From assembly GCA_028706695.1 (NCBI GenBank), contig JAQTVU010000193.1, positions 1-5,631 on the forward strand: DNA of 5,631 nt, in the 5' to 3' direction. The DNA comes from Mycobacterium sp. (GTDB lineage Bacteria > Actinomycetota > Actinomycetes > Mycobacteriales > Mycobacteriaceae). The translations under genes and the position numbers were made by a program. Positions 1 to 5,602 of this stretch are shown here, one piece after another; position 1 is the first letter of the stretch; each line of letters begins with the position of its first letter. The notes beneath the pieces are model-generated. The model did not search any database and was not told the DNA's origin. It saw nothing but the letters and a program-made list of their open reading frames with translations.

Positions 1-543
1 GTGGCGGCAGCGTTGTCCGGGGCCGTCGGGGCGATGAGCGGGCCGCTGCACGGCGGGGCTCCGGCGCGGGTGCTGCCGATGATTGAAGAAGTCGAGCGCA
101 GTGGTGACGCCCGCGGCCTGGTCAGGAAAATCCTGGACCGCGGCGAGAAGCTGATGGGCTTCGGCCACCGGGTCTACCGCGCGGAGGACCCGCGGGCACG
201 GGTGCTGCGCGCCGCCGCTAAGCGGCTGAGTGCCCCCCGCCACGAGGTCGCCGTCGCGCTCGAGCAAGCCGCGCTGGCCGAGCTGCGCGAGCGGCGCCCG
301 GATCGCACCATCGAGACCAACGTGGAGTTCTGGGCCGCGGTCATCCTGGATTTCGCCAAGGTGCCGGCCGACATGATGCCGGCGATGTTCACCTGTGGCC
401 GCACCGCGGGCTGGTGCGCCCACATCCTCGAGCAGAAGCGGCTCGGCAAGCTGGTCCGCCCGTCGGCCATTTACGTGGGGCAGGGGCCGCGCAGTCCGGA
501 AACGGTCGAGGGCTGGGATCGGGTTGCCACCACCACCGTCTGA
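1..543 (+). CDS. citA: Citrate synthase CitA (second citrate synthase), C-terminal part, 5' end outside window
   Basis: The enzyme condenses acetyl-CoA with oxaloacetate to give citrate and CoA in the cytoplasm, at the entry to the TCA cycle. The visible 180 residues are roughly the C-terminal half of a family usually about 370-430 residues long, so the GTG at base 1 is not the true start. Compared from memory with E. coli GltA, I see GPLHGG with His17 (GltA His264), GFGHRVY with His56 (His305), DPR with Arg65 (Arg314), GRTAGW with Arg134 (Arg387) and VRP with Arg153 (Arg407). The catalytic Asp362 of GltA (NVDF) aligns without gaps to Glu109 here (NVEF), a conservative change in the key base. 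The best match I recall is M. tuberculosis Rv0889c (CitA) rather than the main enzyme GltA2 or methylcitrate synthase PrpC. The gene converges on fprB, with 96 bp between the two stop codons. Confidence 0.93.
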   Translation: MAAALSGAVGAMSGPLHGGAPARVLPMIEEVERSGDARGLVRKILDRGEKLMGFGHRVYRAEDPRARVLRAAAKRLSAPRHEVAVALEQAALAELRERRPDRTIETNVEFWAAVILDFAKVPADMMPAMFTCGRTAGWCAHILEQKRLGKLVRPSAIYVGQGPRSPETVEGWDRVATTTV

Positions 544-595
544 GGCGCGCGTCGCGGTGCGGTGTCGATCGCTCCGGGCGCTCTGGCACACCGAT

Positions 596-646
596 CCGGT
601 AGCCACCGGTCACCGGTGGGGCCGCTCCGCGAGGACCGGCTACCGG
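596..646. terminator. Inverted-repeat cluster between convergent citA and fprB, probable two-way terminator
   Basis: Two nested dyads are visible. CCGGTAGCC (596-604) pairs exactly with GGCTACCGG (638-646). Inside, CCACCGG (603-609) pairs with CCGGTGG (613-619) around a 3-base loop. The two share bases 603-604, so they are alternative folds or need slight rearrangement. A weaker pair, CGGTGT (560-565) and ACACCG (588-593), lies just upstream. There is no T-tract on either strand, which is common for mycobacterial terminators. The position between two convergent stop codons supports a termination role for both transcripts. The right arm covers the last codons and stop of fprB. Nothing else is evident in 544-639. 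Confidence 0.5.
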
Positions 647-650
647 TAGC
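639..650. repeat. 12-bp perfect palindrome containing the fprB stop codon
   Basis: GCTACCGGTAGC is its own reverse complement. Read on the - strand it encodes the last Tyr-Arg of FprB and the TAG stop. The half-site CCGGTAGC recurs as a direct repeat at 596-603. This suggests either a terminator element that grew into the gene end or a duplicated or rearranged junction; the sequence alone cannot decide. Confidence 0.6.
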
Positions 651-2325
651 GCAACCGAGTCGCCAGGCGTTGCCGGAACGGCGGCGGCGAAGCGGCGGCC
701 GCGGCGAGCATGTCGGCGATGTCGGTGAACTTGTTGCGCGGACGCCCGTCGCGGCCGCCGCGGGCGATCTCGGCCGCGTCGATCGCCCACCATCCCCGGG
801 AGTCGACGACCTCGGGCCGGCGGGCGCGCACCAGCTTGACCAACGCCTTCGGCTTGCCCGTCGGGTCTCTCAGCTTGCCGGCGTTGAAGTCGGCGACCAA
901 TGCCTGAACGGTCTGCAGCGAACAGGACTTGTTGGTGCCGATGAACCCCGTCGGTCCCCGCTTGATCCAGCCTGCGACGTATGCGCCGGGCACCGGACGG
1001 CCGGAGTCGGGATCGATCACCCGGCCACCGTCGTTGGGCACGACGCCCGCCGACTCGTCAAACGGCAAAGCGTCGATTCGCTTGCCCCGGTAGCCAATCG
1101 ACGTCAGGACCAGACCCGCGTCGAGCCGGCGCGTCGCACCGGTGCCGGTCACCCCGAACTCCACACCGGTGGCGCGCTCGTGGCCCAGCACCCGCCTGGG
1201 TGTGAGCAGGTAGGCCAGCCGGATCCGGGCGCGCGATGCAGGCGCCGAGCCGTCGCCAAGCGCGCTCAGGATGCGGAGTTTGTTCCTGGTCGACGAATCA
1301 GCAACCGTCGCCAGGTCCTCCGACACCAGCCGGTGGCCGACCGCGTCGAGCACAACCTCGGAGCTGCCGGTGAGCCCGACCAGTTCGGGCAAGCTGAACG
1401 CCGAGTCGGCCGGCCTGCGGCGCGCTGCGATCACCACCTCCCGTATCGCCGAGGACCGGAACGCCGCCAGCGCACGGTCGGAGATGTCGGTGCGCGCCAA
1501 ATCGCCCGGATCCGCCGTGCACATCCGGGCCACGTCGAGGGCGACGTTGCCGTTGCCGATGATCACCACGTGTTTGCAGCCGAGATCAATTGGCAGCGAG
1601 GCGAATTCGGGATGACCGTTGATCCAGGCAACCACTTCGGTGGCGGTTGCGGTGCCGGGCAGACCCATCCCCTCGATGTCGAGCAGCCGGTCGTCGGGCG
1701 CCCCGACCGCATACAGCACGGCGTGGTGGTGCGCCAGCAGGTCGGCATGGCTCAGGTGCTTGCCGACCTCCACGTTGAGGTAGAAGCGGAATCCGCGGTG
1801 ACCTGCGACCCGGTCGAAGAGCCGACTGACCCGTTTGGTGTTCTGGTGGTCGGGCGCCACCCCGGCACGCACCAGTCCGTAAGGGGTGGGCAGCTTTTCG
1901 AAAACATTGACCCGTACGCCATGTTGGGTGAGCAGTTCGTCGGCGGCGTACATCGCCGCGGGCCCGGACCCCACGATGGCCACCGTCAGCGGCTGACGGC
2001 GGGCCTGCACCGCGACGGCCGGGGTCACCGGAGCCAGCTTGGACGTCGGCGGCAGCTTCGTGTTGGCCGGGCGCTTCGGGTAGTAGGAGGCGTTGATCTC
2101 CACGAACGGCAGCTGCTCGGGGTCCAGGCGGGTGTCGGGCGCGATCGCGCCGACCGGGCAGGCGCTCACGCAGGCACCGCAGTCCACGCAGGCGAGTGGA
2201 TCGATATGGAGCATTTCCGACGCCGCAAAGCCCGGCTCATCCGGTGTCGGATGTATGCAATTCACCGGGCACGCGAAAACACAGGAGCCGTCGTTGCAGC
2301 ACGACTGGGTGATCACGTGCGGCAT
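640..2325 (-). CDS. fprB: FprB: ferredoxin fused to ferredoxin/adrenodoxin-type NADP reductase
   Basis: This 561-residue cytoplasmic electron-transfer flavoprotein moves electrons between NADPH and Fe-S carriers through FAD. An N-terminal ferredoxin domain (about 1-65) has a first motif C9-x2-D12-x2-C15-x3-C19-P, where Asp replaces the second Cys, and a complete second motif C46-x2-C49-x2-C52-x3-C56-P. After a linker comes an adrenodoxin-reductase-like domain: FAD motif GSGPAA (119-124), NADP motif GNGNVALD (257-264), and the family's C-terminal GWIKRGPTGFIGT (452-464). The ATG at 2325 gives MPHVITQSCC, which I recall as the start of M. tuberculosis FprB (Rv0886). The frame stays open upstream to 2604, but that part is antisense to the end of the neighbour and has no ferredoxin character. 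The start is 20 bp after the upstream stop with no strong Shine-Dalgarno, so co-transcription and possibly coupled translation are likely. From memory the M. tuberculosis protein is about 575 residues, so this C-terminus (ATRLRYR) is slightly shorter. Confidence 0.95.
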   Translation of the reverse strand: MPHVITQSCCNDGSCVFACPVNCIHPTPDEPGFAASEMLHIDPLACVDCGACVSACPVGAIAPDTRLDPEQLPFVEINASYYPKRPANTKLPPTSKLAPVTPAVAVQARRQPLTVAIVGSGPAAMYAADELLTQHGVRVNVFEKLPTPYGLVRAGVAPDHQNTKRVSRLFDRVAGHRGFRFYLNVEVGKHLSHADLLAHHHAVLYAVGAPDDRLLDIEGMGLPGTATATEVVAWINGHPEFASLPIDLGCKHVVIIGNGNVALDVARMCTADPGDLARTDISDRALAAFRSSAIREVVIAARRRPADSAFSLPELVGLTGSSEVVLDAVGHRLVSEDLATVADSSTRNKLRILSALGDGSAPASRARIRLAYLLTPRRVLGHERATGVEFGVTGTGATRRLDAGLVLTSIGYRGKRIDALPFDESAGVVPNDGGRVIDPDSGRPVPGAYVAGWIKRGPTGFIGTNKSCSLQTVQALVADFNAGKLRDPTGKPKALVKLVRARRPEVVDSRGWWAIDAAEIARGGRDGRPRNKFTDIADMLAAAAASPPPFRQRLATRLRYR

Positions 2326-2345
2326 AGCGCTACGGCCCGGAGACC

Positions 2346-3359
2346 CTAGGCGGCCAGGTGCCGGCGCTGCGGCGCGCTGCGGTAACGCGACGGCTCGCCG
2401 CCGATCTTGCACAGCCGCCACATCAACCGCGCCGAGCGCGTTTTCAGCAGCCCAGTGTCGTGGGCCAGCATCCGCACGTCGGCGAACATGTCGCTGAGCC
2501 ACTTTCGCGAATCGGCCGACTTGAAGAAGAGTTCCTTCTCGACTTCCCGTGGGATCTGGAACTCGTCCCAGAATTGCTTGGGCGGCACGACGATCGCCTG
2601 GCACAACACCCGCATGGTCAGCGGGTAGAGCAGCGAGATCCAGAACCGCTGCCGGTGGGTCAACTCCGGCAAGCGCTTACGCAGGAACTCATGGGCGAAC
2701 GAGATGTGCCGCGCTTCCTCGGCCACGTGGATGGCCATCACCCGCTCCATGATCGGGTGCAGCGACTTCCCTTCGCGGAGCACGCTTTTTTGCGTGTGGT
2801 CGATGGGTTCCTCGCCGGCGAGCACACCGACGAAGAACGCGACCGGCAGCGGACCGGCCAGCAACGGCACCAGCGGGGAGACCCAGCGAAGCATGCGCGG
2901 CATGCCCGGCACGTCGGCGCCGACGCGGTTGACCATCTCCTGGAACATCATGGTGTGGTTGCACTCTTCGACCGACTCGTGCAGGCAGTAGCGGTACTCC
3001 GGCGACCCGTTGGGCAGCCAGAAGGTGTAGTTCATCAGCCCGCGGATCAAGATGGATTCGAAGTGCAGCCCGACCTTGGCGACATTGGCCTGCCGCCACA
3101 TGCCGATCTTGATCTGGCGGTTTTCCGGCTGGGCCTGGTACCAGGGGTGGCGGCCCAGCGGGTCGGTCACCGGCAGGATCCACCGGGCATCGTCGTCGGT
3201 GACCGCGAACTCGGGTGCGTCCCAGTCAATGTCGGTGTAGGGGTTGAAGTTTCGCCGCACCGAGCCCGCGCATAGCGTGGCAAGCATGTCGACGTACCCG
3301 GCGTCGTCACGCACCTCCATGTTGCGGCGCCACCGCCGGACCATTTCCGTCCTGTCCAT
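2346..3359 (-). CDS. AurF-like diiron oxygenase family protein (Rv0885 ortholog), function unknown
   Basis: A 337-residue protein that I recognise as the ortholog of M. tuberculosis Rv0885; no substrate is known to me. The fold assignment rests on metal ligands. Glu101 (HFESI), Glu132 and His135 (EECNH), Glu184 (GEEP), and His211, Glu215 and His218 (HxxxExxH in HVAEEARH) match in type and order the seven ligands of the p-aminobenzoate N-oxygenase AurF as I recall them (E101, E136, H139, E196, H223, E227, H230). The spacings 184-211-215-218 are identical to 196-223-227-230. The protein is therefore probably a mu-oxo diiron enzyme needing electrons, and the next gene in the operon is a reductase-ferredoxin fusion. 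Residues about 161-182 are strongly hydrophobic and proline-rich, which could contact membrane or a lipid substrate. The ATG at 3359 has a good ribosome binding site. Oxygenase chemistry is inferred; N-oxygenation specifically is only one option. Confidence 0.9.
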   Translation of the reverse strand: MDRTEMVRRWRRNMEVRDDAGYVDMLATLCAGSVRRNFNPYTDIDWDAPEFAVTDDDARWILPVTDPLGRHPWYQAQPENRQIKIGMWRQANVAKVGLHFESILIRGLMNYTFWLPNGSPEYRYCLHESVEECNHTMMFQEMVNRVGADVPGMPRMLRWVSPLVPLLAGPLPVAFFVGVLAGEEPIDHTQKSVLREGKSLHPIMERVMAIHVAEEARHISFAHEFLRKRLPELTHRQRFWISLLYPLTMRVLCQAIVVPPKQFWDEFQIPREVEKELFFKSADSRKWLSDMFADVRMLAHDTGLLKTRSARLMWRLCKIGGEPSRYRSAPQRRHLAA

Positions 3360-3365
3360 CCCGAG

Positions 3366-3372
3366 CCTTCCC
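3366..3372 (-). promoter_or_regulatory. Ribosome binding site of the diiron protein gene
   Basis: On the - strand GGGAAGG lies 6 bases before the ATG at 3359. It is purine-rich and well spaced, supporting that start over internal Met codons such as Met6 or Met14. Confidence 0.7.
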
Positions 3373-3373
3373 A

Positions 3374-3440
3374 GCGAGATTTACATTTGGGACGCGCAAT
3401 ATCCAAGACGGTACCGCAGGTACCGGATATGTTCCAGGCC
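3374..3440 (-). promoter_or_regulatory. Probable promoter region of the diiron protein-fprB operon
   Basis: This is the most AT-rich part of the divergent gap. I cannot fix one promoter. Option one on the - strand is TTGGAT, a 17-base gap, then TAAATC, both weak matches. Option two is TGGAAC, a 17-base gap, then TACCGT (- strand of 3408-3413), which fits the mycobacterial TANNNT rule and would give a leader of about 40 bases. The GGAAC element in option two also resembles the -35 of extracytoplasmic sigma factors, but no properly spaced GTT is seen. The call is based on position and composition more than on a strong motif. Confidence 0.35.
3399..3430. promoter_or_regulatory. Nested dyad upstream of the diiron protein gene, candidate operator
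   Basis: CGGTACC (3409-3415) and GGTACCG (3419-3425) form a perfect 7-bp inverted repeat around GCA. Outside it, ATATC (3399-3403) pairs with GATAT (3426-3430), with five unpaired bases (3404-3408) on the left arm. It lies 40-71 bp before the ATG at 3359, overlapping or flanking the likely promoter. This fits a binding site for a dimeric regulator. If transcription starts further upstream it could instead be a leader hairpin. No regulator gene is present in the window. Confidence 0.45.
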
Positions 3441-3441
3441 G

Positions 3442-3480
3442 GCCGGCGGCGCTGTGGCCCGACCGGTGGTCACCGCCGGC
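3442..3480. repeat. 8-bp inverted repeat in the divergent intergenic region
   Basis: GCCGGCGG (3442-3449) pairs exactly with CCGCCGGC (3473-3480) across 23 bases, with a smaller dyad CGGTG/CACCG (3464-3468 and 3471-3475) near the right arm. In such GC-rich DNA this may be chance. The rest of the stretch 3481-3572 shows nothing I can call. Confidence 0.25.
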
Positions 3481-3572
3481 GGGTGAGCACCGCCACACCA
3501 GCGACCCGCGTCGACCCGGTCGGCACGGTCGCCCCGACGGCGGGCGCCCCGCCGCCTGAGGGCGCCGTCGCC

Positions 3573-3591
3573 GCTCACTACGCTGGTGAGC
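3573..3591 (+). promoter_or_regulatory. serC promoter -10 box within a short dyad, probable leaderless start
   Basis: TACGCT (3579-3584) fits the mycobacterial -10 pattern TANNNT. The A of the serC ATG at 3592 is 8 bases after its last T, about where transcription should begin, so the mRNA would have no 5' leader. No usable Shine-Dalgarno is seen; GGTGAG (3585-3590) ends one base before the ATG, too close. GCTCAC (3573-3578) and GTGAGC (3586-3591) form an exact inverted repeat around the -10, a possible repressor site or chance. No clear -35 is visible. Confidence 0.5.
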
Positions 3592-4710
3592 ATGGCTGAC
3601 CAGCTCAAGATCCCCGCTGACATCAAACCCCGCGACGGTCGGTTCGGCTGCGGCCCGTCGAAGGTTCGTTCCGAGCAACTGCAGGCGATGGCCACCACCG
3701 CGGCCGGTTTGTTCGGCACGTCGCACCGACAGGCCCCGGTCCGGGATCTGGTGGGCCGGGTGCGGTCGGGGCTGGCCGAGCTGTTCTCGCTGCCCGACGG
3801 GTATGAGGTCGTTCTGGGCAACGGCGGGGCCACGGCGTTCTGGGATGCCGCCGCCTTCGGGCTGATCGACAAGCGCTCACTGCACCTGTCCTACGGCGAG
3901 TTCAGCTCGAAGTTCGCCTCCGCGGTGGCCAAGAACCCTTTCGTCGGCGACCCGATCGTGCTCAAGGCGGACGCCGGCGGCGCCCCGGAGCCGCGGGGCG
4001 ATGCGTCGGTCGACGTCATCGCCTGGGCCCACAACGAGACGTCGACCGGCGTCGCGGTGCCGGTCCGCCGCCCCGCCGACTCCGGTGACGCCCTGATCGT
4101 CATCGACGCGACCTCGGGCGCCGGCGGCCTGCCGGTCGAGATCGGCGAGACCGACGCCTACTACTTCTCGCCGCAGAAGAATTTCGCGAGCGACGGCGGC
4201 CTCTGGCTGGCCGTCATGAGCCCGGCCGCGCTGGCCCGGATCCAGGCGATCGCCTCGTCGGGCCGCTGGGTCCCCGACTTCCTGTCGCTGCCGACCGCGG
4301 TGGACAACAGCCTGAAGAACCAGACCTACAACACCCCGGCCATCGGCACGCTGGTCATGATGGCCGAGCAGCTCGACTGGATGCTGGGTAACGGCGGGCT
4401 CCACTGGGCTGTCAAGCGCACCGCCGACTCGTCGCAACGGTTGTACTCGTGGGCCGAGCAGCGCCCCTACACCACGCCGTTCGTCGCCGATGCCGCGCTA
4501 CGGTCCCAGGTCGTCGGGACCATCGACTTCGTCGATGGCGTCGACGCCGCGGCCGTCGCCAAGACTTTGCGGGCCAACGGCATCGTCGACACCGAGCCGT
4601 ACCGCAAACTCGGCCGCAACCAGCTGCGGGTCGGGATGTTCCCGGCTGTCGACCCCGACGACGTCAGCGCGCTCACCCAGTGCGTCGACTGGGTCGTCGA
4701 GCGGCTTTGA
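3592..4710 (+). CDS. serC: Phosphoserine aminotransferase SerC
   Basis: This cytoplasmic PLP enzyme converts 3-phosphohydroxypyruvate and glutamate to O-phosphoserine and 2-oxoglutarate, the second step of serine synthesis. In mycobacteria O-phosphoserine is also a substrate of the CysM cysteine route. The protein has 372 residues, close to the roughly 376 I recall for M. tuberculosis Rv0884c. Visible landmarks are DGRFGCGPSK near the N-terminus (15-24), GNGGATAFWD (76-85) in the cofactor phosphate region, HNETSTG (147-153), Asp172 in IDATSG for the pyridine nitrogen, Lys196 in SPQKNFASDGG as the Schiff-base lysine, and KNQTYNTPA (242-250). All expected elements are intact. I chose ATG 3592 (MADQL) because it matches the ortholog start and the -10 spacing; an in-frame GTG at 3586 would add only two residues. 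The gene is divergent from the diiron protein gene and is followed by sepH on the same strand. Confidence 0.96.
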   Translation: MADQLKIPADIKPRDGRFGCGPSKVRSEQLQAMATTAAGLFGTSHRQAPVRDLVGRVRSGLAELFSLPDGYEVVLGNGGATAFWDAAAFGLIDKRSLHLSYGEFSSKFASAVAKNPFVGDPIVLKADAGGAPEPRGDASVDVIAWAHNETSTGVAVPVRRPADSGDALIVIDATSGAGGLPVEIGETDAYYFSPQKNFASDGGLWLAVMSPAALARIQAIASSGRWVPDFLSLPTAVDNSLKNQTYNTPAIGTLVMMAEQLDWMLGNGGLHWAVKRTADSSQRLYSWAEQRPYTTPFVADAALRSQVVGTIDFVDGVDAAAVAKTLRANGIVDTEPYRKLGRNQLRVGMFPAVDPDDVSALTQCVDWVVERL

Positions 4711-4743
4711 CCCGCGAATCGTCAGCCGGCGGTCAGCGTGTCT

Positions 4744-4766
4744 CGGCCGGTCACCGCGGTTGGCCG
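4744..4766 (+). terminator. Weak hairpin downstream of serC, possible terminator
   Basis: In RNA, CGGCCGGUC (4744-4752) can pair with GGUUGGCCG (4758-4766), including three G-U pairs, around a 5-base loop. There is no U-tract. It sits 34 bases after the serC stop and just before the sepH -10 box, so it could limit read-through, but such folds are common in GC-rich DNA. Confidence 0.25.
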
Positions 4767-4769
4767 GGC

Positions 4770-4775
4770 TAGAAT
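4770..4775 (+). promoter_or_regulatory. sepH promoter -10 box
   Basis: TAGAAT matches TATAAT at five of six positions and fits TANNNT. It predicts a start near 4781-4783 and a leader of roughly 45 bases before the ATG at 4826. No convincing -35 is seen, which is usual in mycobacteria. It suggests sepH can be expressed separately from serC. Confidence 0.55.
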
Positions 4776-4814
4776 GCGCACCAAAGGTCCGTCGCCGACA
4801 TGCACGGAGCCTGC

Positions 4815-4820
4815 GAGGAG
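4815..4820 (+). promoter_or_regulatory. Ribosome binding site of sepH
   Basis: GAGGAG lies 5 bases before the ATG at 4826, a near-ideal Shine-Dalgarno. It fixes the start even though the frame is open far upstream through serC sequence to about 4490. Confidence 0.8.
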
Positions 4821-4825
4821 AAGCC

Positions 4826-5602
4826 ATGCGGGAACTCAAAATGGTTGGGCTCGATCCCGACGGCAGATACGTCATCTGCGAAGGCCACGACCCCGCAGAG
4901 CGGTTCAAGCTGGCGGCCGACGACCGGCTGCGCGAAGCCCTGCGCGACCAGAAGGCACCGCAGCCGCAGCGCGACTTCGAGGTCGCCCACGTGCTCAGCC
5001 CCAAGGAGATCCAGGCCAAAATCCGTGCCGGCGCGTCCGTCGAGCAAGTAGCCGCCGCGGCGGGAGCGGACATCGCACGAGTCCGCCGGTTCGCCCACCC
5101 GGTGTTGCTGGAACGTGCACGCGCGGCGGAGCTGGCAACGGCCGCCCACCCGGTGCTCGCCGACGGGCCGGCGGTGCTGACCCTGCTGGAGACGGTGAGC
5201 GCCGCGTTGGTGACGCGCGGTGTGGATCCCGACCGAGTCGGCTGGGACGCCTGGCGCAACGAAGACAGCCGCTGGACGGTGCAGCTCGCGTGGAAGATGG
5301 GCCATTCCGACAACGTCGCCCACTTCTGCTTTGCCCCTGGCGCCCACGGCGGAACCGTCACCGCGGTCGACGACACGGCCCACGAGCGCGTCGCCCCCAA
5401 CTACGAGCCCCGGCTGCGGCCGCTGGCACGGGTCACCCACCTCGAGTTCGAGGAGACCGAGACACCCGCGAACCTCGCGCCGCCGGAGCAACCCACGGGC
5501 GGCACGCCGCCCGAGAAACCCGCGCCCACCCGGCGGAGCAGACCGGTGGTTCCGGCATGGGAGGACGTGTTGCTCGGGGTGCGCTCCAACGCCCAGCGCT
5601 AG
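4826..5602 (+). CDS. sepH: SepH-type cell division regulator (DUF3071; Rv0883c ortholog)
   Basis: SepH proteins of actinobacteria bind FtsZ and promote its assembly at the division site, as described in Streptomyces and Mycobacterium. This copy has 258 residues, like the approximately 253 I recall for Rv0883c. It starts MRELKMVGLDPDGRYVIC, the conserved N-terminal DUF3071 opening. A helix-turn-helix-like segment follows at about 58-98 (LSPKEIQAKIR, then VEQVAAAAG and IARVRRFAHP), the part reported to matter for FtsZ stimulation. Then come a conserved region with WDAWRNEDSRWTVQLAW (140-156) and a disordered, Pro/Glu/Thr-rich linker (about 208-235). The protein ends in a basic patch (TRRSR) and PAWEDVLLG (243-251), the family's short C-terminal motif. 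Despite the helix-turn-helix it is not expected to be a classical DNA-binding regulator. It lies 115 bp after serC with its own -10 box and ribosome binding site. Confidence 0.92.
   Translation: MRELKMVGLDPDGRYVICEGHDPAERFKLAADDRLREALRDQKAPQPQRDFEVAHVLSPKEIQAKIRAGASVEQVAAAAGADIARVRRFAHPVLLERARAAELATAAHPVLADGPAVLTLLETVSAALVTRGVDPDRVGWDAWRNEDSRWTVQLAWKMGHSDNVAHFCFAPGAHGGTVTAVDDTAHERVAPNYEPRLRPLARVTHLEFEETETPANLAPPEQPTGGTPPEKPAPTRRSRPVVPAWEDVLLGVRSNAQR

Noticed and set aside
562..2349. 595-codon open frame on the + strand opposite fprB
   Set aside because: It pairs its first codon positions with the third positions of fprB. In that register a stop appears only where fprB uses TTA, CTA or TCA, codons rare in this GC-rich genome. 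The product is Arg/Gly/His-rich with no recognisable domain, while fprB shows full motifs.
2326..2604. 93-residue N-terminal extension of FprB
   Set aside because: It lies antisense-frame within the end of the diiron gene, is Arg/Ala-rich, and the ferredoxin domain begins exactly at the Met at 2325.
2358..3275. 305-codon open frame on the + strand opposite the diiron protein gene
   Set aside because: Low-complexity His/Arg/Gln-rich product with no family resemblance; the opposite strand has all seven metal ligands and a ribosome binding site.
3586..3591. GTG start for serC two codons upstream
   Set aside because: It adds only Met-Ser, has no ribosome binding site, and would lie upstream of the predicted transcription start.
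3877..4437. 186-codon - strand frame inside serC
   Set aside because: A GC-rich shadow frame; serC is intact with its PLP lysine and conserved motifs over the same bases.
4707..4712. TTGACC as a -35 for sepH
   Set aside because: It is 57 bases before the TAGAAT box, far beyond any workable spacing, and overlaps the serC stop.
4490..4825. 112-residue N-terminal extension of SepH
   Set aside because: It is out-of-frame serC sequence followed by intergenic DNA; the GAGGAG site and family start both point to 4826.
4498..5400. 300-codon - strand frame across serC and sepH
   Set aside because: It spans two genes and their promoter region and its product is Ser/Arg/Ala-rich with no domain; a shadow frame.
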